Assembly (NCBI RefSeq): GCF_900088825.1
Contig: NZ_LT592170.1
Span: forward strand, 1,488,523-1,552,522
DNA: 64,000 nt
From: Thiomonas delicata
Lineage (GTDB): Bacteria > Pseudomonadota > Gammaproteobacteria > Burkholderiales > Burkholderiaceae_C
Reading direction: 5' to 3'
A program made the translations under genes and the position numbers. The notes beneath the pieces are model-generated. The model had not been told where the DNA came from. It searched no databases and saw nothing but the letters and a program-made list of their open reading frames with translations. Positions 1 through 10,580 of this stretch are shown here, piece by piece. Within the stretch, counting starts at the first letter, position 1, and each line of letters begins with the position of its first letter.

Positions 1-168
1 CGCGGCATCGCCCGCGCCTCGACCTTGGCACACGATGTCCCCGCGGCGCTGCATCAGGCGCGAGGTCCTGTTGCCCTGATGCGGAGTCGATCAAGCCGGC
101 AAGAGGCCAAGAAGGCCGGCGAAGCGGTTCGAAAATCCAGAGCGCCCCGAAAGCCCCAAGCGTTATGA
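1..168 (+). CDS. possible C-terminal end of an unidentified gene (partial)
   Basis: Frame 1 is open from the first base of the window to a TGA at 166-168, about 55 codons. The tail is rich in Lys, Arg and Ala and the first codons favour G/C in third position. No start or recognisable domain is visible and I do not recognise it. It would converge with fumC and overlap its stop by 3 bases. It could equally be a chance open frame in GC-rich DNA. Confidence 0.25.
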   Translation, partial: RGIARASTLAHDVPAALHQARGPVALMRSRSSRQEAKKAGEAVRKSRAPRKPQAL

Positions 169-1572
169 CTGGGTCGCTGCAACGTAGGGCCTGACCATCT
201 TGGCCGGGTCGACGATGCGGTCGAATTCGGCCTCGGTCACATAGCCCAGCTGGAGCGCGGCAGCCTTCAGCGTCAGGTCGTGATCCTGCGCGTAGTGGGC
301 GATCCTGGACGCCTTGTCGTAACCGATCACCGGCGCAAGCGCGGTCACCAGCATCAGCGAGCGCTCCACATACTCGGCGATCTTCTTCCGGTTGGGCTGC
401 GTTCCCTCGACGAGGAACTTGCGGAAGTTCGTGCAGCCGTCGCTCAGGATCGTGATCGAGTGCATGACGTTGAAAATGATCAGCGGCTTGTAGACGTTCA
501 TCTCCAGATAGCCGCTGGCGCCGCCGAAGCCGACCGCGACGTCGTTGGCCATCACCTGCACGGCGAGCATCGTCAGGGCCTCGGCCTGGGTCGGGTTGAC
601 CTTGCCCGGCATGATGGACGAACCGGGTTCGTTCTCGGGAATCATCAGTTCGGCAAAACCGGCCCGCGGGCCGCAGGACATGAGCCGAATGTCGTTGCCG
701 ATCTTGTAGAGCGAGGCGGCCAGCGTGCGCATCGTGCCCGAGAACTGCACGAGGGCGTCGTGCGCCCCCTGCACGGTGAATTTGTTCGGCGCGCTGACGA
801 AAGGCAGTCCGGTCAGCCGTGCGATTTCGGCCGCGGCGCTTTCCGCAAAACCCGGGCCCGAGTTGATGCCGGTGCCCACCGCCGTGCCGCCCAGCGCGAG
901 TTGATAGACGCCGCCCAGCGCCGCATCGAGCCGCTCGAGGTTGTCGGCCAGCATGCCCGCGTAGCCGGACCATTCCTGGCCCAGCGTCAGGGGTGTGGCG
1001 TCCTGCATATGGGTGCGCCCGATCTTGACGATGTCCTTCCAGTCCTCCGCCTTCGCCGCGATGGCGTCGCGCAGCGCCCGCACCGCGGGAATCAGCCGCC
1101 GCGTCGCGTTGACGGCGGTGGCGATGTACATGGCCGACGGAAACGAGTCGTTCGACGACTGCGCCATGTTGACGTGATCGTTGGGATGCACCGGCGTCTT
1201 GCTGCCCAGCGGCGTTCCGGCGAGCTGGCAGCAGCGGTTCGAGATCACCTCGTTCACGTTCATGTTGAATTGCGTGCCGCTGCCCGTCATCCAGACGCGC
1301 AGCGGAAACATGTCGTGATGCTGCCCGGCGAGAATTTCGTCGCAGACCTGAGCGATCAGTTCGTACCTCGGCGCGCCGAGTCGCCCGCCCGCAAGGTTGG
1401 CGGCCGCCGCGCCTTTCTTGAGAATGGCGTAAGCCGTGATCATCTCGCGCGGAATCAGATCCGTGCCGATGCTGAAGTGTTCCAGCGAGCGCTGCGTCTG
1501 CGCCCCCCAGAGCCGGTCCGCCGGCACCTCGACCACACCCAAGCTGTCCGATTCTTGACGTACGTTTGGCAT
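163..1572 (-). CDS. fumC: class II fumarate hydratase (fumarase C)
   Basis: Cytosolic, iron-independent homotetramer that interconverts fumarate and L-malate in the TCA cycle. The 469-residue product has the usual family length. The superfamily signature [11 protein letters not shown] is present in the C-terminal half, along with the [14 protein letters not shown] substrate-binding region and the SSNDSFP block. An in-frame ATG lies 12 codons further upstream, but I chose the ATG at 1572 because GGAGG sits just before it (CTGGAGGAAACATG) and the protein then begins like other FumC proteins. The gene appears monocistronic. The 297 bases between it and the next gene hold no ORF and should carry its promoter. 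Class II aspartase-family relatives are less likely because the fumarase-specific blocks are intact. Confidence 0.95.
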   Translation of the reverse strand: MPNVRQESDSLGVVEVPADRLWGAQTQRSLEHFSIGTDLIPREMITAYAILKKGAAAANLAGGRLGAPRYELIAQVCDEILAGQHHDMFPLRVWMTGSGTQFNMNVNEVISNRCCQLAGTPLGSKTPVHPNDHVNMAQSSNDSFPSAMYIATAVNATRRLIPAVRALRDAIAAKAEDWKDIVKIGRTHMQDATPLTLGQEWSGYAGMLADNLERLDAALGGVYQLALGGTAVGTGINSGPGFAESAAAEIARLTGLPFVSAPNKFTVQGAHDALVQFSGTMRTLAASLYKIGNDIRLMSCGPRAGFAELMIPENEPGSSIMPGKVNPTQAEALTMLAVQVMANDVAVGFGGASGYLEMNVYKPLIIFNVMHSITILSDGCTNFRKFLVEGTQPNRKKIAEYVERSLMLVTALAPVIGYDKASRIAHYAQDHDLTLKAAALQLGYVTEAEFDRIVDPAKMVRPYVAATQS

Positions 1573-1869
1573 GTTTCCTCCAGTGCGCGGTTCTTTCGAT
1601 GCATGCAATCAGAACCCGGGAATTCCGGCCTGGAACGCATTCTTCAAGTGTGCGCCGCGACGCGGCCACCCGGCTTGCGCTCTAACAGGGCTTCACCCGA
1701 GTCCGGCATGAAGTATGAAGCGCGCGATGGCGGCCGTCATAACCGCCATCGAGGAGACCCTTCAGCGAGATTTGCTTAGGGCGTTTTGCACGGGGCGTTT
1801 GCCGACCTTAACGCAACCACAACGTCATTGCCAACGCTGGCCCATCTGTCGTTGATGGTCGGCCGCCGA

Positions 1870-3312
1870 TTACATCATTATTCCTAGCGTGATGCTCAGC
1901 GATGTCAGTGCGCCCGTGGTGTTGAACGATGGGTTGGCGCCGCACACGTCGTCGTAGGCAAAGCCGTAGGCCTGGCCATTGGCGCTCCAGGCGTGAAAGC
2001 TTTGAGACCAGAGATTGGAGGGCGGTGCCTGGTAATAAGCGTTATTGGTCGGCGATGGGCATGTACCGGGGTCATCGCTGAGGGCATGGCTCATCACGCC
2101 TCGGTTGAACGCTGCAAGAATCTGCTTACCGATGTTTTGTTGGGCCGCGCTGCCCGTGGCGAGGGTCCCGCTGCATTGCCAGATATTGGCCGTGGTGATG
2201 GCGCCGTAGCTGAGCGAGGATGGAGAGCCGGCACCAGGCGCGCCGCCGCTTTGGTACGTGAATGTCCAAACGCCCCCCGACGGCGTGCCGGTGTAGGTGC
2301 CGGAGGCCGTATCCGTAATGCTGATGAGTTGCCCGTTCCAACTGGCGATCGCAGCATCGAAATAGGAATTGAAACTGGCGCCGGCACCCGGCGTGTTGGG
2401 AAGCCCGGACAGGTGATCGGGGGAAATGGCGCGGAGGTAAGCGGTGTTGGCGGGGTAGGCCGATGGCGCGGTGACCGGCTGGGCCAGGCCCGCATAGACC
2501 GTTCGGTCAAAGGCGGCGATATTGGCCAAGGCCTGTGCGCGCGTGATCGTTAATTCGCCCTGCGGCGATCCGCCCGGTTGCGCATTCACGATCAAGGGCA
2601 TGCCGAACTGGTCCACATAAGTCGAATTCCCGTTCAGCACCCCGGCGCTGTCGATCGAGCACTCGAACCAGTCGAACAGGCAGAGCGAGCCCGGCGCTCC
2701 CGTATCGAACCCGGGGCCGGCATAGGGGTTGGCATAGCTGACTCCGCCCGCACTGTAGGCTGCCTGCGCGGTGAACGGGAGTTTGGGCACGCCCAGTGAG
2801 ATATAGACCCGCATGCTGAAAGCATTGTTGCCTGTGCCGAGGCCTTGGATGTTGGCCGGATTGATGTTGCCCAGTTCGATGTAGTTCGGCGCAGTCGGCG
2901 ACAAGGGGATGCCGTAATCTGCCCAATCCGTGGGGTAGTTGGTGGCGTTGATCGTCGCGGTGTCGGTGGCATTCACGACACCATTCGGGTCGGGGAAGGA
3001 TTGCTTCGGAATGGTGTTATCCGAAGTCGCAATGGCGTGGACGGCACCCGACGCGTCGAGGCGGTAGCAGGCGAAGTTGGTCAGACTCGAATTCGTGTAC
3101 AGCCCGCCGATGATGTAGGCATACGCTGCCGTGCCGGCGGGGAGATTGGCCTGGGTCAGGTCGATAGTCAACGGAACTTTCATGCCGGCCGGGGGCGTTG
3201 TTCCGCCGCTGCCACCTGTGCTGGACGATCCCCCACCGCCGCAGGCGGCGAGAATGCTCGATGCTCCCACGCCCAAAATAAAGGTCCGCCGATTCAAGCC
3301 GTTTTTATCCAT
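1870..3312 (-). CDS. Tat-exported lipoprotein with GH64 beta-1,3-glucanase-like domain
   Basis: Predicted envelope-anchored protein of 480 residues. The N-terminus has a twin-arginine signal (NRRTFILG) running into a lipobox (LAAC) and a Gly/Ser-rich linker, so export by Tat and lipidation of that Cys are likely. The rest resembles GH64/thaumatin-like beta-1,3-glucanases: blocks around FDWFECSID, YVDQFGMPLIV and, near the C-terminus, FHAWSANGQAYGFAYDDVCG match the family pattern. The start is the ATG at 3312, which puts the RR motif about 9 residues in; upstream ATGs would give an unlikely leader. Catalytic acids could not be assigned by eye, so activity on beta-1,3-glucan is inference. It is monocistronic and divergent from the cyclic-nucleotide-binding gene. 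Confidence 0.7.
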   Translation of the reverse strand: MDKNGLNRRTFILGVGASSILAACGGGGSSSTGGSGGTTPPAGMKVPLTIDLTQANLPAGTAAYAYIIGGLYTNSSLTNFACYRLDASGAVHAIATSDNTIPKQSFPDPNGVVNATDTATINATNYPTDWADYGIPLSPTAPNYIELGNINPANIQGLGTGNNAFSMRVYISLGVPKLPFTAQAAYSAGGVSYANPYAGPGFDTGAPGSLCLFDWFECSIDSAGVLNGNSTYVDQFGMPLIVNAQPGGSPQGELTITRAQALANIAAFDRTVYAGLAQPVTAPSAYPANTAYLRAISPDHLSGLPNTPGAGASFNSYFDAAIASWNGQLISITDTASGTYTGTPSGGVWTFTYQSGGAPGAGSPSSLSYGAITTANIWQCSGTLATGSAAQQNIGKQILAAFNRGVMSHALSDDPGTCPSPTNNAYYQAPPSNLWSQSFHAWSANGQAYGFAYDDVCGANPSFNTTGALTSLSITLGIMM

Positions 3313-3343
3313 TTGTGGCCCCTGAGAATTCGTCATGACATTG

Positions 3344-3369
3344 TGTCGCGAATGAACACATTCGTCACA
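3344..3369. promoter_or_regulatory. imperfect 26-bp inverted repeat, possible operator
   Basis: The arms TGTCGCGAATG and CATTCGTCACA flank the spacer AACA. The inner six bases CGAATG/CATTCG pair perfectly and 9 of 11 positions per arm are symmetric. It lies 32-57 bases upstream of the GH64-like lipoprotein start, in the spacer shared with the divergent gene at 3604. No regulator is assigned. Confidence 0.35.
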
Positions 3370-3603
3370 CATCCTAACGTCCGTGCTCGGCAGCATTCGC
3401 ATTTCAAAACGGGAAATCGTGTCACTGCTTCCATCCGTGGGGCGGGTTCCGGCTGCGATCGGGCGCGACGCGCGCCGTTTCGATGCCGAGGCGGCGCATG
3501 GCGCTCAGCGGTTTTGCGTGACGGTGTTTGATGCCGGACAAGGCATGGCGCCGCGGACCGGGATTCAATGCGAAGGATCAGCGGACTGGAAGGGACCCGA
3601 TTC

Positions 3604-4077
3604 ATGCACGCAGCCAATCTCGTGAACGATTTGCAAACGCGGACCATTCTTTCGGCACTCGACTCGCAGCAATTGAAGCGGCTGCTCGGTCATGCCAAGG
3701 AACAACGCTTGCTGGCTGGCGAGTTGCTGTTCAGCCAGGGCACCGCCGCCGAGCATTTTTATGTCCTGCGCGAGGGAACCGTGCAGATCAGGGTGCCCGC
3801 GATCAACGGCCCTGCGCTGGATGTGCAGACGCTCGGCGCCGATGACGTCATCGGTTGGTCGTGGCTGATTCCGCCGTATCAGTGGACCTTCGAGGCCAGG
3901 GCGCAGACGGACTCGACACTGCTCGTGTTCGACGGCAAGGCCATCTTGCAGGAGTGCGAGCAGGATCCGGCGCTGGGCTACGCGCTGATGAAAATCTTCG
4001 CCGCACTGATGTCGCGGCGCCTGCACGCGGCCCGACGCAAGCTGATGGACAGTTGGGCGCCGCCCGGCTGGGCTTAG
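3604..4077 (+). CDS. stand-alone cyclic-nucleotide-binding (cNMP/CRP-like) domain protein
   Basis: A 157-residue cytosolic protein consisting almost entirely of a CRP-type effector-binding beta-barrel. The pattern LLAGELLFSQGTAAEHFYVL followed by REGTVQI and the GADDVIGWSWL block is typical of the cNMP-binding fold. The DNA-binding winged helix that follows in Crp/Fnr regulators is absent; the protein ends after the C-helix. The start ATG at 3604 follows GGAAGGGAC at good spacing and gives a better N-terminus than the in-frame ATG 12 codons upstream. The phosphate-binding Arg/Ser pair of true cAMP binders is not evident, so the ligand is unknown. It could be a small sensor acting on a partner protein. 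Confidence 0.75.
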   Translation: MHAANLVNDLQTRTILSALDSQQLKRLLGHAKEQRLLAGELLFSQGTAAEHFYVLREGTVQIRVPAINGPALDVQTLGADDVIGWSWLIPPYQWTFEARAQTDSTLLVFDGKAILQECEQDPALGYALMKIFAALMSRRLHAARRKLMDSWAPPGWA

Positions 4078-4227
4078 CCGGCTGGTGCCGCCCCGTCGCT
4101 AGTCTTCATGCGGTGGCGAAAAAGCGTCCCGGCGCATTCGGGCCGCGCGTTGGCGTTCATTACCCTTATGCCGGTTTCGAATCCTTGTCCTTCAGTCCTG
4201 TTTATCTTGGGTTGCGTCGCTCATAAA

Positions 4228-4239
4228 GTTTCCTGAAAC
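4228..4239. promoter_or_regulatory. short palindrome upstream of gcl
   Basis: GTTTCCTGAAAC is a perfect 5-bp inverted repeat with a 2-base centre, about 60 bases upstream of the gcl start, inside the only spacer before the glyoxylate operon (4078-4300). It may be an operator for the operon. It is short enough to be chance. Confidence 0.25.
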
Positions 4240-4300
4240 CGCGCCACCCTTGGCGTGCGACTGCGCCATGCATCCGGCATGGCAGCCCAGGAGACATTCC

Positions 4301-6055
4301 ATGCCCAAGATGACCGCGGTGGAAGCCGCCGTTTGCATTCTCGAGAAAGAAGGCATCCACCAGGCCTTCGGCGTGCCCGGCGCCGCCATCAATCCCTTCT
4401 ACAGCGCGCTGCGCAAGCGCGCCTCCATCGCCCATGTGCTGGCGCGCCACGTGGAGGCGGCGTCGCACATGGCCGAGGGCTACACCCGCGCCGCGCCGGG
4501 CAACATCGGCGTGTGCATCGGCACCTCCGGCCCGGCCGGGACCGACATGATCACCGGGCTTTACTCGGCCACCGCTGATTCGATTCCCATCCTGTGCATC
4601 ACCGGCCAGGCGCCGCGTGCGCGGCTGTACAAGGAGGATTTCCAGGCCGTGGACATCGAGTCCATCGCCAAGCCGGTGACCAAGATGGCGGTGACCGTGC
4701 GCGAGCCGGCGCAGGTGCCCGGCGTGTTCCAGCAGGCGTTCCACCTCATGCGCTCGGGCCGTCCGGGGCCGGTGCTGATCGATCTGCCGTTCGACGTGCA
4801 GGTGGCGCAGATCGAGTTCGATCCCGAGCTCTATCAGCCGCTGCCCGTGCACAAGCCGCGCGCCTCCCGTGCGCAGATCGAGCGCGCGCTGGACATGCTG
4901 GAAGCCTCCGAGCGCCCCCTCATCGTCGCCGGCGGCGGTGTGATCAACGCCGACGCCAGCGAGTTGCTGGTTGAGTTCGCCGAACTGACCGGGGTGCCGG
5001 TGGTGCCCACGCTGATGGCCTGGGGCGCGATTGCCGATGACCACCCGCTGATGGCCGGCATGGTGGGGTTGCAGACCAGCCACCGCTACGGCAACGCGAG
5101 CATGCTGGCGTCCGACTTCGTGCTCGGCATCGGCAACCGCTGGGCCAACCGCCACACCGGGTCGGTGGACGTGTACACCAAGGGCCGCAAGTTCGTGCAC
5201 GTGGACATCGAGCCGACCCAGATCGGCCGCGTGTTCATGCCCGACCTCGGCATCGCGTCGGACGCGCATGCGGCGCTGGAGCTGTTCGTCGCGGTGGCGC
5301 GCGAGCGCAAGGCGGCCGGCAAGCTCAAGGACCGCGCCGCCTGGGCCGCCGACTGCCTGCAGCGCAAGCAGACCATGCTGCGCAAGAGCGACTTCGACGA
5401 CATTCCCATCAAGCCGCAGCGCGTGTACCAGGAAATGGTGGAGGCCTTCGGCGCGAATGCGCGCTACGTCACCACCATCGGCCTGTCGCAGATCGCCGCG
5501 GCCCAGTTCCTCAAGGTGGGCAAGCCGCGCAACTGGATCAACGCCGGACAGGCCGGCCCGCTGGGCTGGACGCTGCCTGCGGCCTTGGGCGTGCGCGCGG
5601 CCGACCCCAAGAGCGAGATCGTCGCGCTGTCGGGCGACTACGATTTCCAGTTCCTGATCGAGGAACTCGCCGTGGGCGCGCAGTTCAAGCTGCCCTACAT
5701 TCACATCGTGGTGAACAATGCCTATCTCGGCCTCATCCGCCAGTCGCAACGCAATTTCGACATGGATTACTGCGTGCAGCTGTCGTTCGAGAACATCAAC
5801 GCGCCCGAGCTCGACGGCTACGGCGTGGACCATGTGAAAGTGGCGGAGGGACTGGGCTGCAAGGCCGTGCGCGTGCGCGATCCGTCCAAGATCCAGGAGG
5901 CCATCGCCCAGGCGCGGGCCTGGATGGCCGAGTTCGCCGTGCCGGTGGTGGTCGAGATCATCCTCGAGCGCGTCACCAATATTTCGATGGGCACCGAGAT
6001 CGACAACGTCACCGAATTCGAGCCCATTCTCGACCTGTCCCCCGTGGAGGCCTGA
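4301..6055 (+). CDS. gcl: glyoxylate carboligase (tartronate-semialdehyde synthase)
   Basis: ThDP- and FAD-dependent enzyme that condenses two glyoxylates to tartronate semialdehyde and CO2. The 584-residue product aligns almost end to end with E. coli Gcl from memory. The diagnostic Val51 that replaces the usual ThDP-activating Glu is present (LARHVEAAS), which separates Gcl from acetolactate synthase. The ThDP/Mg motif runs from GDYDFQF to VVNN in the C-terminal domain. The start ATG at 4301 follows AGGAGACATTCC. It is the first gene of the operon gcl-hyi-glxR-glycerate kinase; hyi starts only 4 bases after its stop. Glyoxylate could come from glycolate, purines or, given the rest of this window, oxalyl-CoA reduction. 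Confidence 0.97.
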   Translation: MPKMTAVEAAVCILEKEGIHQAFGVPGAAINPFYSALRKRASIAHVLARHVEAASHMAEGYTRAAPGNIGVCIGTSGPAGTDMITGLYSATADSIPILCITGQAPRARLYKEDFQAVDIESIAKPVTKMAVTVREPAQVPGVFQQAFHLMRSGRPGPVLIDLPFDVQVAQIEFDPELYQPLPVHKPRASRAQIERALDMLEASERPLIVAGGGVINADASELLVEFAELTGVPVVPTLMAWGAIADDHPLMAGMVGLQTSHRYGNASMLASDFVLGIGNRWANRHTGSVDVYTKGRKFVHVDIEPTQIGRVFMPDLGIASDAHAALELFVAVARERKAAGKLKDRAAWAADCLQRKQTMLRKSDFDDIPIKPQRVYQEMVEAFGANARYVTTIGLSQIAAAQFLKVGKPRNWINAGQAGPLGWTLPAALGVRAADPKSEIVALSGDYDFQFLIEELAVGAQFKLPYIHIVVNNAYLGLIRQSQRNFDMDYCVQLSFENINAPELDGYGVDHVKVAEGLGCKAVRVRDPSKIQEAIAQARAWMAEFAVPVVVEIILERVTNISMGTEIDNVTEFEPILDLSPVEA

Positions 6056-6059
6056 AGCC

Positions 6060-6833
6060 ATGCCCAAGTTTGCCGCCAACCTCACCATGCTCTACAACGA
6101 GCTGCCCTTCCTCGACCGCTTCGAGGCGGCGGCGAAAAGCGGTTTCAAGGGCGTGGAGTTCCTGTTCCCCTACGCCCACGGCGCGGAGCTCATCCGCGAC
6201 AAGGCGCTGCAGGCCGGCGTGCAGATCGTGCTGCACAACCTGCCGGCCGGCGACTGGGACGCCGGCGAGCGCGGCATCGCCTGCCTGCCCGCGCGCGTGG
6301 CCGAGTTCCGCGAGGGCGTGGCCAAGGCCATCGACTACGCCAGGGTGCTGGGCGTGACCCAGCTCAACTGCCTGGCCGGCAAGGCGCCTGCCGGGGCCGA
6401 CCCCGCCGCGCTGCGCAGCACTTTCGTCGACAACCTGCGCTATGCCGCGGCGCAACTCGCGCCGCACGGCATCCGGCTGCTGATCGAGCCGATCAACACC
6501 TACGACATCCCCGGCTTCTACCTCAACCGCACCGCGCAGGCGCTGTCGATCATGGACGAGGTGGGCTCGGACAACCTGTTCCTGCAGTACGACATCTATC
6601 ACATGCAGCGCACCGAAGGCGAGCTGGCGGCGACCATGCAGAAGCAGCTCGCGCGCATCGCCCACCTGCAGCTAGCCGACAATCCGGGGCGCAACGAACC
6701 CGGCACCGGCGAGATCAACTACCGCTTCCTGTTCCAGCACATCGACGCCATCGGCTACACCGGCTGGATCGGCTGCGAGTACAAGCCCAAGACCACCACC
6801 ACGGCGGGCCTGGGCTGGCTGAGCGCGCTCTGA
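6060..6833 (+). CDS. hyi: hydroxypyruvate isomerase
   Basis: Cytosolic TIM-barrel sugar-phosphate-isomerase-like enzyme interconverting hydroxypyruvate and tartronate semialdehyde. The 257-residue length and the blocks FAANLTMLYNELPFLDRF, LLIEPINTYDIPGFYL and LQYDIYHMQRTEGE match Hyi; the Glu and Asp metal ligands of the family fall in those blocks. A GGAGG inside the end of gcl precedes the ATG by 9 bases, so the two genes are translated from one message. With glxR immediately downstream the gene belongs to the glycerate route of glyoxylate assimilation. Confidence 0.95.
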   Translation: MPKFAANLTMLYNELPFLDRFEAAAKSGFKGVEFLFPYAHGAELIRDKALQAGVQIVLHNLPAGDWDAGERGIACLPARVAEFREGVAKAIDYARVLGVTQLNCLAGKAPAGADPAALRSTFVDNLRYAAAQLAPHGIRLLIEPINTYDIPGFYLNRTAQALSIMDEVGSDNLFLQYDIYHMQRTEGELAATMQKQLARIAHLQLADNPGRNEPGTGEINYRFLFQHIDAIGYTGWIGCEYKPKTTTTAGLGWLSAL

Positions 6834-6873
6834 AGCGAACCCTCACAGAACCACGAAACGAACGGAGATCGAC

Positions 6874-7764
6874 ATGGCAACACTCGGATTCATCGGCCTG
6901 GGCATCATGGGCGCACCCATGGCGGGCCATTTGCTGGCCGCGGGGCACACCGTGCACGCGCACACCGTGGGCGCCGTGCCGCAGGCTCTGCTCGACGCCG
7001 GCGCCAAGCCTTGCACCTCGGGCAAGGAAGTCGCGCAGAAGGCCGACATCGTGTTCATCATGGTGCCCGACACGCCCGACGTGCAGAAGGTGCTGTTCGG
7101 CGCCGGCGGCGTGGCCGAGGGCCTCAGCGCGGGCAAGACCGTGGTGGACATGAGCTCCATCGCGCCGATGGAGACCAAGGCCTTCGCCAAGCAGATCAAC
7201 GATCTCGGCTGCGAGTATCTCGACGCCCCGGTGTCGGGCGGCGAGGTCGGCGCCAAGGCCGCCACGCTCACCATCATGGTCGGCGGCAAGCAGGAGACCT
7301 TCGACAAGGTGCTGCCGCTGTTCCAGCTCATGGGCAAGAACATCACCCTGGTGGGCGGCAACGGCGACGGCCAGACCTGCAAGGTGGCCAACCAGATCAT
7401 CGTCGCGCTCAACATCCAGGCCGTGGCCGAGGCGCTGCTGTTCGCCAGCAAGGCCGGCGCCGACCCGGCCAAGGTGCGCCAGGCGCTGATGGGCGGCTTC
7501 GCCTCCTCGCGCATCCTGGAGGTGCACGGCGAGCGCATGGTCAAGCGCACCTTCCAGCCGGGCTTCCGCATCAACCTGCACCAGAAGGATCTGAACCTGG
7601 CGCTGCAGGGCGCCAAGCAGCTTGGCCTGTCGCTGCCCAACACGGCCATCGCGCAGCAGCTGTTCTCCGCCTGCGCCGCCAACGGCATGGACGGTCTGGA
7701 CCACTCCGCGCTATGCCGCGCCATCGAAATCATGGGCAACCACACCATCGCGCCCGATGCCTGA
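6874..7764 (+). CDS. glxR: 2-hydroxy-3-oxopropionate (tartronate semialdehyde) reductase
   Basis: NAD(P)H-dependent reductase of the beta-hydroxyacid dehydrogenase family that makes D-glycerate from tartronate semialdehyde. The 296 residues begin with the Rossmann motif GFIGLGIMGAPMA, followed by the substrate-binding DAPVSGGEVGA block and the catalytic-Lys region GQTCKVANQI. A clear GGAG lies six bases before the ATG. It is third in the gcl operon, 40 bases after hyi. GarR is a close paralogue of the same activity; the position beside gcl and hyi favours the name glxR. Confidence 0.95.
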   Translation: MATLGFIGLGIMGAPMAGHLLAAGHTVHAHTVGAVPQALLDAGAKPCTSGKEVAQKADIVFIMVPDTPDVQKVLFGAGGVAEGLSAGKTVVDMSSIAPMETKAFAKQINDLGCEYLDAPVSGGEVGAKAATLTIMVGGKQETFDKVLPLFQLMGKNITLVGGNGDGQTCKVANQIIVALNIQAVAEALLFASKAGADPAKVRQALMGGFASSRILEVHGERMVKRTFQPGFRINLHQKDLNLALQGAKQLGLSLPNTAIAQQLFSACAANGMDGLDHSALCRAIEIMGNHTIAPDA

Positions 7765-7818
7765 AGCCGCGCGCGGCGACACCGGTCCGTTCACCTCGCG
7801 CTAAGGAAAGTCGCCGCC

Positions 7819-9129
<1,311 letters not shown>

Positions 9130-9165
9130 CAGGATCGCTTGTCGGTTGACTGCATGACGACAGGC

Positions 9166-10023
9166 TCAAGCCAGCATCGCTTTCAGCAGCCAAGTCCCGG
9201 CAGGCCCCAGCCGATGCCGTCTCGACCATACCGCATCGACGGCAATCTGCCTTGGCCAGCCATGCACGTTCAGCTCGTGCAGCGAGCCGCCCGCGAAGCG
9301 ATCGACCAGCCAGCGTGGGATAGGCGCCCAACCGAAGCCGCGCTGGGCCATTTCCATCAACATCAAGTAGCTGGGCGCGGCCCATGAGCGGCCATGCGTT
9401 TGCGTTCCTTGTGGATTGAGCACCGTGGCGAGGCGCAGTTCGCGGTATTGCCGAAGTTTGCCAGCATGAATGCGCATTTCGATGGCGAGTGGATGGGACT
9501 TGGCGACGAACAGTGCAATTTCTGTTCTCTCTGCAACCGTGCCAAAGCCGATATCGGTCGGATAGCTGTGTTGCTGCTCGACAAAACCGATCTGTGCACG
9601 CCCGCTCTGGACCAGTGCGATGAGGTCTGTGCATTCGGCAATCAGACATTCCAGTTCGATGTCGGGATAGTGCTGCTGAAACGCGTTCAGCATGTCTTCG
9701 AAGCGATCCGACTGATAGGTGTCGGACAGCGCAACGCTCAAGCGTGCTTCCTGCCCCTGGGCCAATGTGCTGGCCGCATGACTCAACTGGCTGTATGCGG
9801 CCAATATCTCCTCCGCTCTGCGTAGGACGACCTCGCCTTGTTCGGTCAGCGTCGGTTTTCGGCTGCTGCGGTCGAACAGTTCCAGGCCAAGATCGATCTC
9901 CAGATTCGCGATGGCCGTGCTGATCGTCGATTGACTTTTGCCCAGTTTGCGGGCTGCGGCGGAAAACGAACCCAGGCTGGCAGATTCGGCAAAGGCAAGC
10001 AGTACGTCAGGACTGGGATTCAC
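9166..10023 (-). CDS. LysR-family transcriptional regulator
   Basis: A 285-residue DNA-binding regulator. Residues 1-60 form the winged helix (FAESASLGSFSAAARKLGKSQSTIS), followed by the periplasmic-binding-protein-like effector domain. The start codon is GTG at 10023. The gene is divergent from the PACE transporter gene, with a T-N11-A palindrome between them, so it probably controls itself and that transporter. Its tail-to-tail position with the glycerate kinase gene means a role in glyoxylate control cannot be excluded. The effector is unknown. Confidence 0.9.
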   Translation of the reverse strand: MNPSPDVLLAFAESASLGSFSAAARKLGKSQSTISTAIANLEIDLGLELFDRSSRKPTLTEQGEVVLRRAEEILAAYSQLSHAASTLAQGQEARLSVALSDTYQSDRFEDMLNAFQQHYPDIELECLIAECTDLIALVQSGRAQIGFVEQQHSYPTDIGFGTVAERTEIALFVAKSHPLAIEMRIHAGKLRQYRELRLATVLNPQGTQTHGRSWAAPSYLMLMEMAQRGFGWAPIPRWLVDRFAGGSLHELNVHGWPRQIAVDAVWSRRHRLGPAGTWLLKAMLA

Positions 10024-10028
10024 GGTCT

Positions 10029-10043
10029 ATCGATATGGTCGAT
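10029..10043. promoter_or_regulatory. probable LysR operator (T-N11-A palindrome)
   Basis: ATCGA-TATGG-TCGAT is a perfect inverted repeat with the T-N11-A spacing typical of LysR regulators (T10030, A10042). It starts 6 bases upstream of the LysR gene's GTG and lies about 80 bases before the transporter ATG, the expected place for an autoregulatory site controlling a divergent target. Confidence 0.6.
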
Positions 10044-10125
10044 GTTTATTGGTTAAAAAGTATTGGTGATTCCGGTGATGATGGCAAGCATCAAGCTTGA
10101 TCAAACCCCTATGCCACCGAGTTCT

Positions 10126-10563
10126 ATGCAAAACAAGTCGCTTCGAGAACGTCTGTTGCAAGCGCTGGGGTTTGAACTCCTTGCCATCTTGCTCTGCACG
10201 CCCTTGTTCTCCTGGATCATGGGTACGTCATGGATGCGAATGGGCGCACTTACTGTGGCGAGCAGCGCCATCGCCGTGCTTTGGAACATGATCTTCAATG
10301 TCGTGTTTGATCGGCTTCGGTGGCGCCACGCATTGCCCAAGGGCATGGGTATTGACGCGATTTGGCGCGCCGCGCATGCAGTGCTGTTCGAAGGCGGTTT
10401 GTTGCTGATCACAGTTCCCCTGGCAGCCTGGTGGCTGGGCATCGGTTTCGTTGCTGCCGTCTTGCTCGACCTCGGCCTGCTCCTGTTCTTCTTGCCCTAC
10501 ACCTATGCCTACCACTGGGCCTACGACGTGCTGCGCGAAAAATCGCGCTCAGGCTGTGGTTGA
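10126..10563 (+). CDS. PACE-family multidrug efflux protein
   Basis: Inner-membrane protein of about 145 residues with four hydrophobic helices in two tandem bacterial-transmembrane-pair repeats. The family features are visible: RERLLQALGFELLAILL in the first helix, WNMIFNVVFDR at the end of the second, and RAAHAVLFEGGLL in the third. PACE transporters export biocides such as chlorhexidine by proton exchange; the substrate here is unknown. The start is uncertain: in-frame ATGs exist at 10078, 10081 and 10111, but 10126 gives the usual short N-terminus before helix 1, with only a weak ribosome site. It is divergent from the LysR gene, a common arrangement for this family. Confidence 0.85.
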   Translation: MQNKSLRERLLQALGFELLAILLCTPLFSWIMGTSWMRMGALTVASSAIAVLWNMIFNVVFDRLRWRHALPKGMGIDAIWRAAHAVLFEGGLLLITVPLAAWWLGIGFVAAVLLDLGLLLFFLPYTYAYHWAYDVLREKSRSGCG

Positions 10564-10580
10564 GGGGGCGATTTGTGCTG

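Noticed and set aside
4301-6055. Acetolactate synthase as identity of the gcl gene
   Set aside because: Val51 replaces the ThDP-activating Glu and hyi/glxR follow directly, both diagnostic of glyoxylate carboligase.
4202-6088. 628-codon open frame antisense to gcl
   Set aside because: A by-product of high-GC third positions on the opposite strand; the sense frame encodes a fully conserved Gcl. No ribosome site or known domain in the antisense frame.
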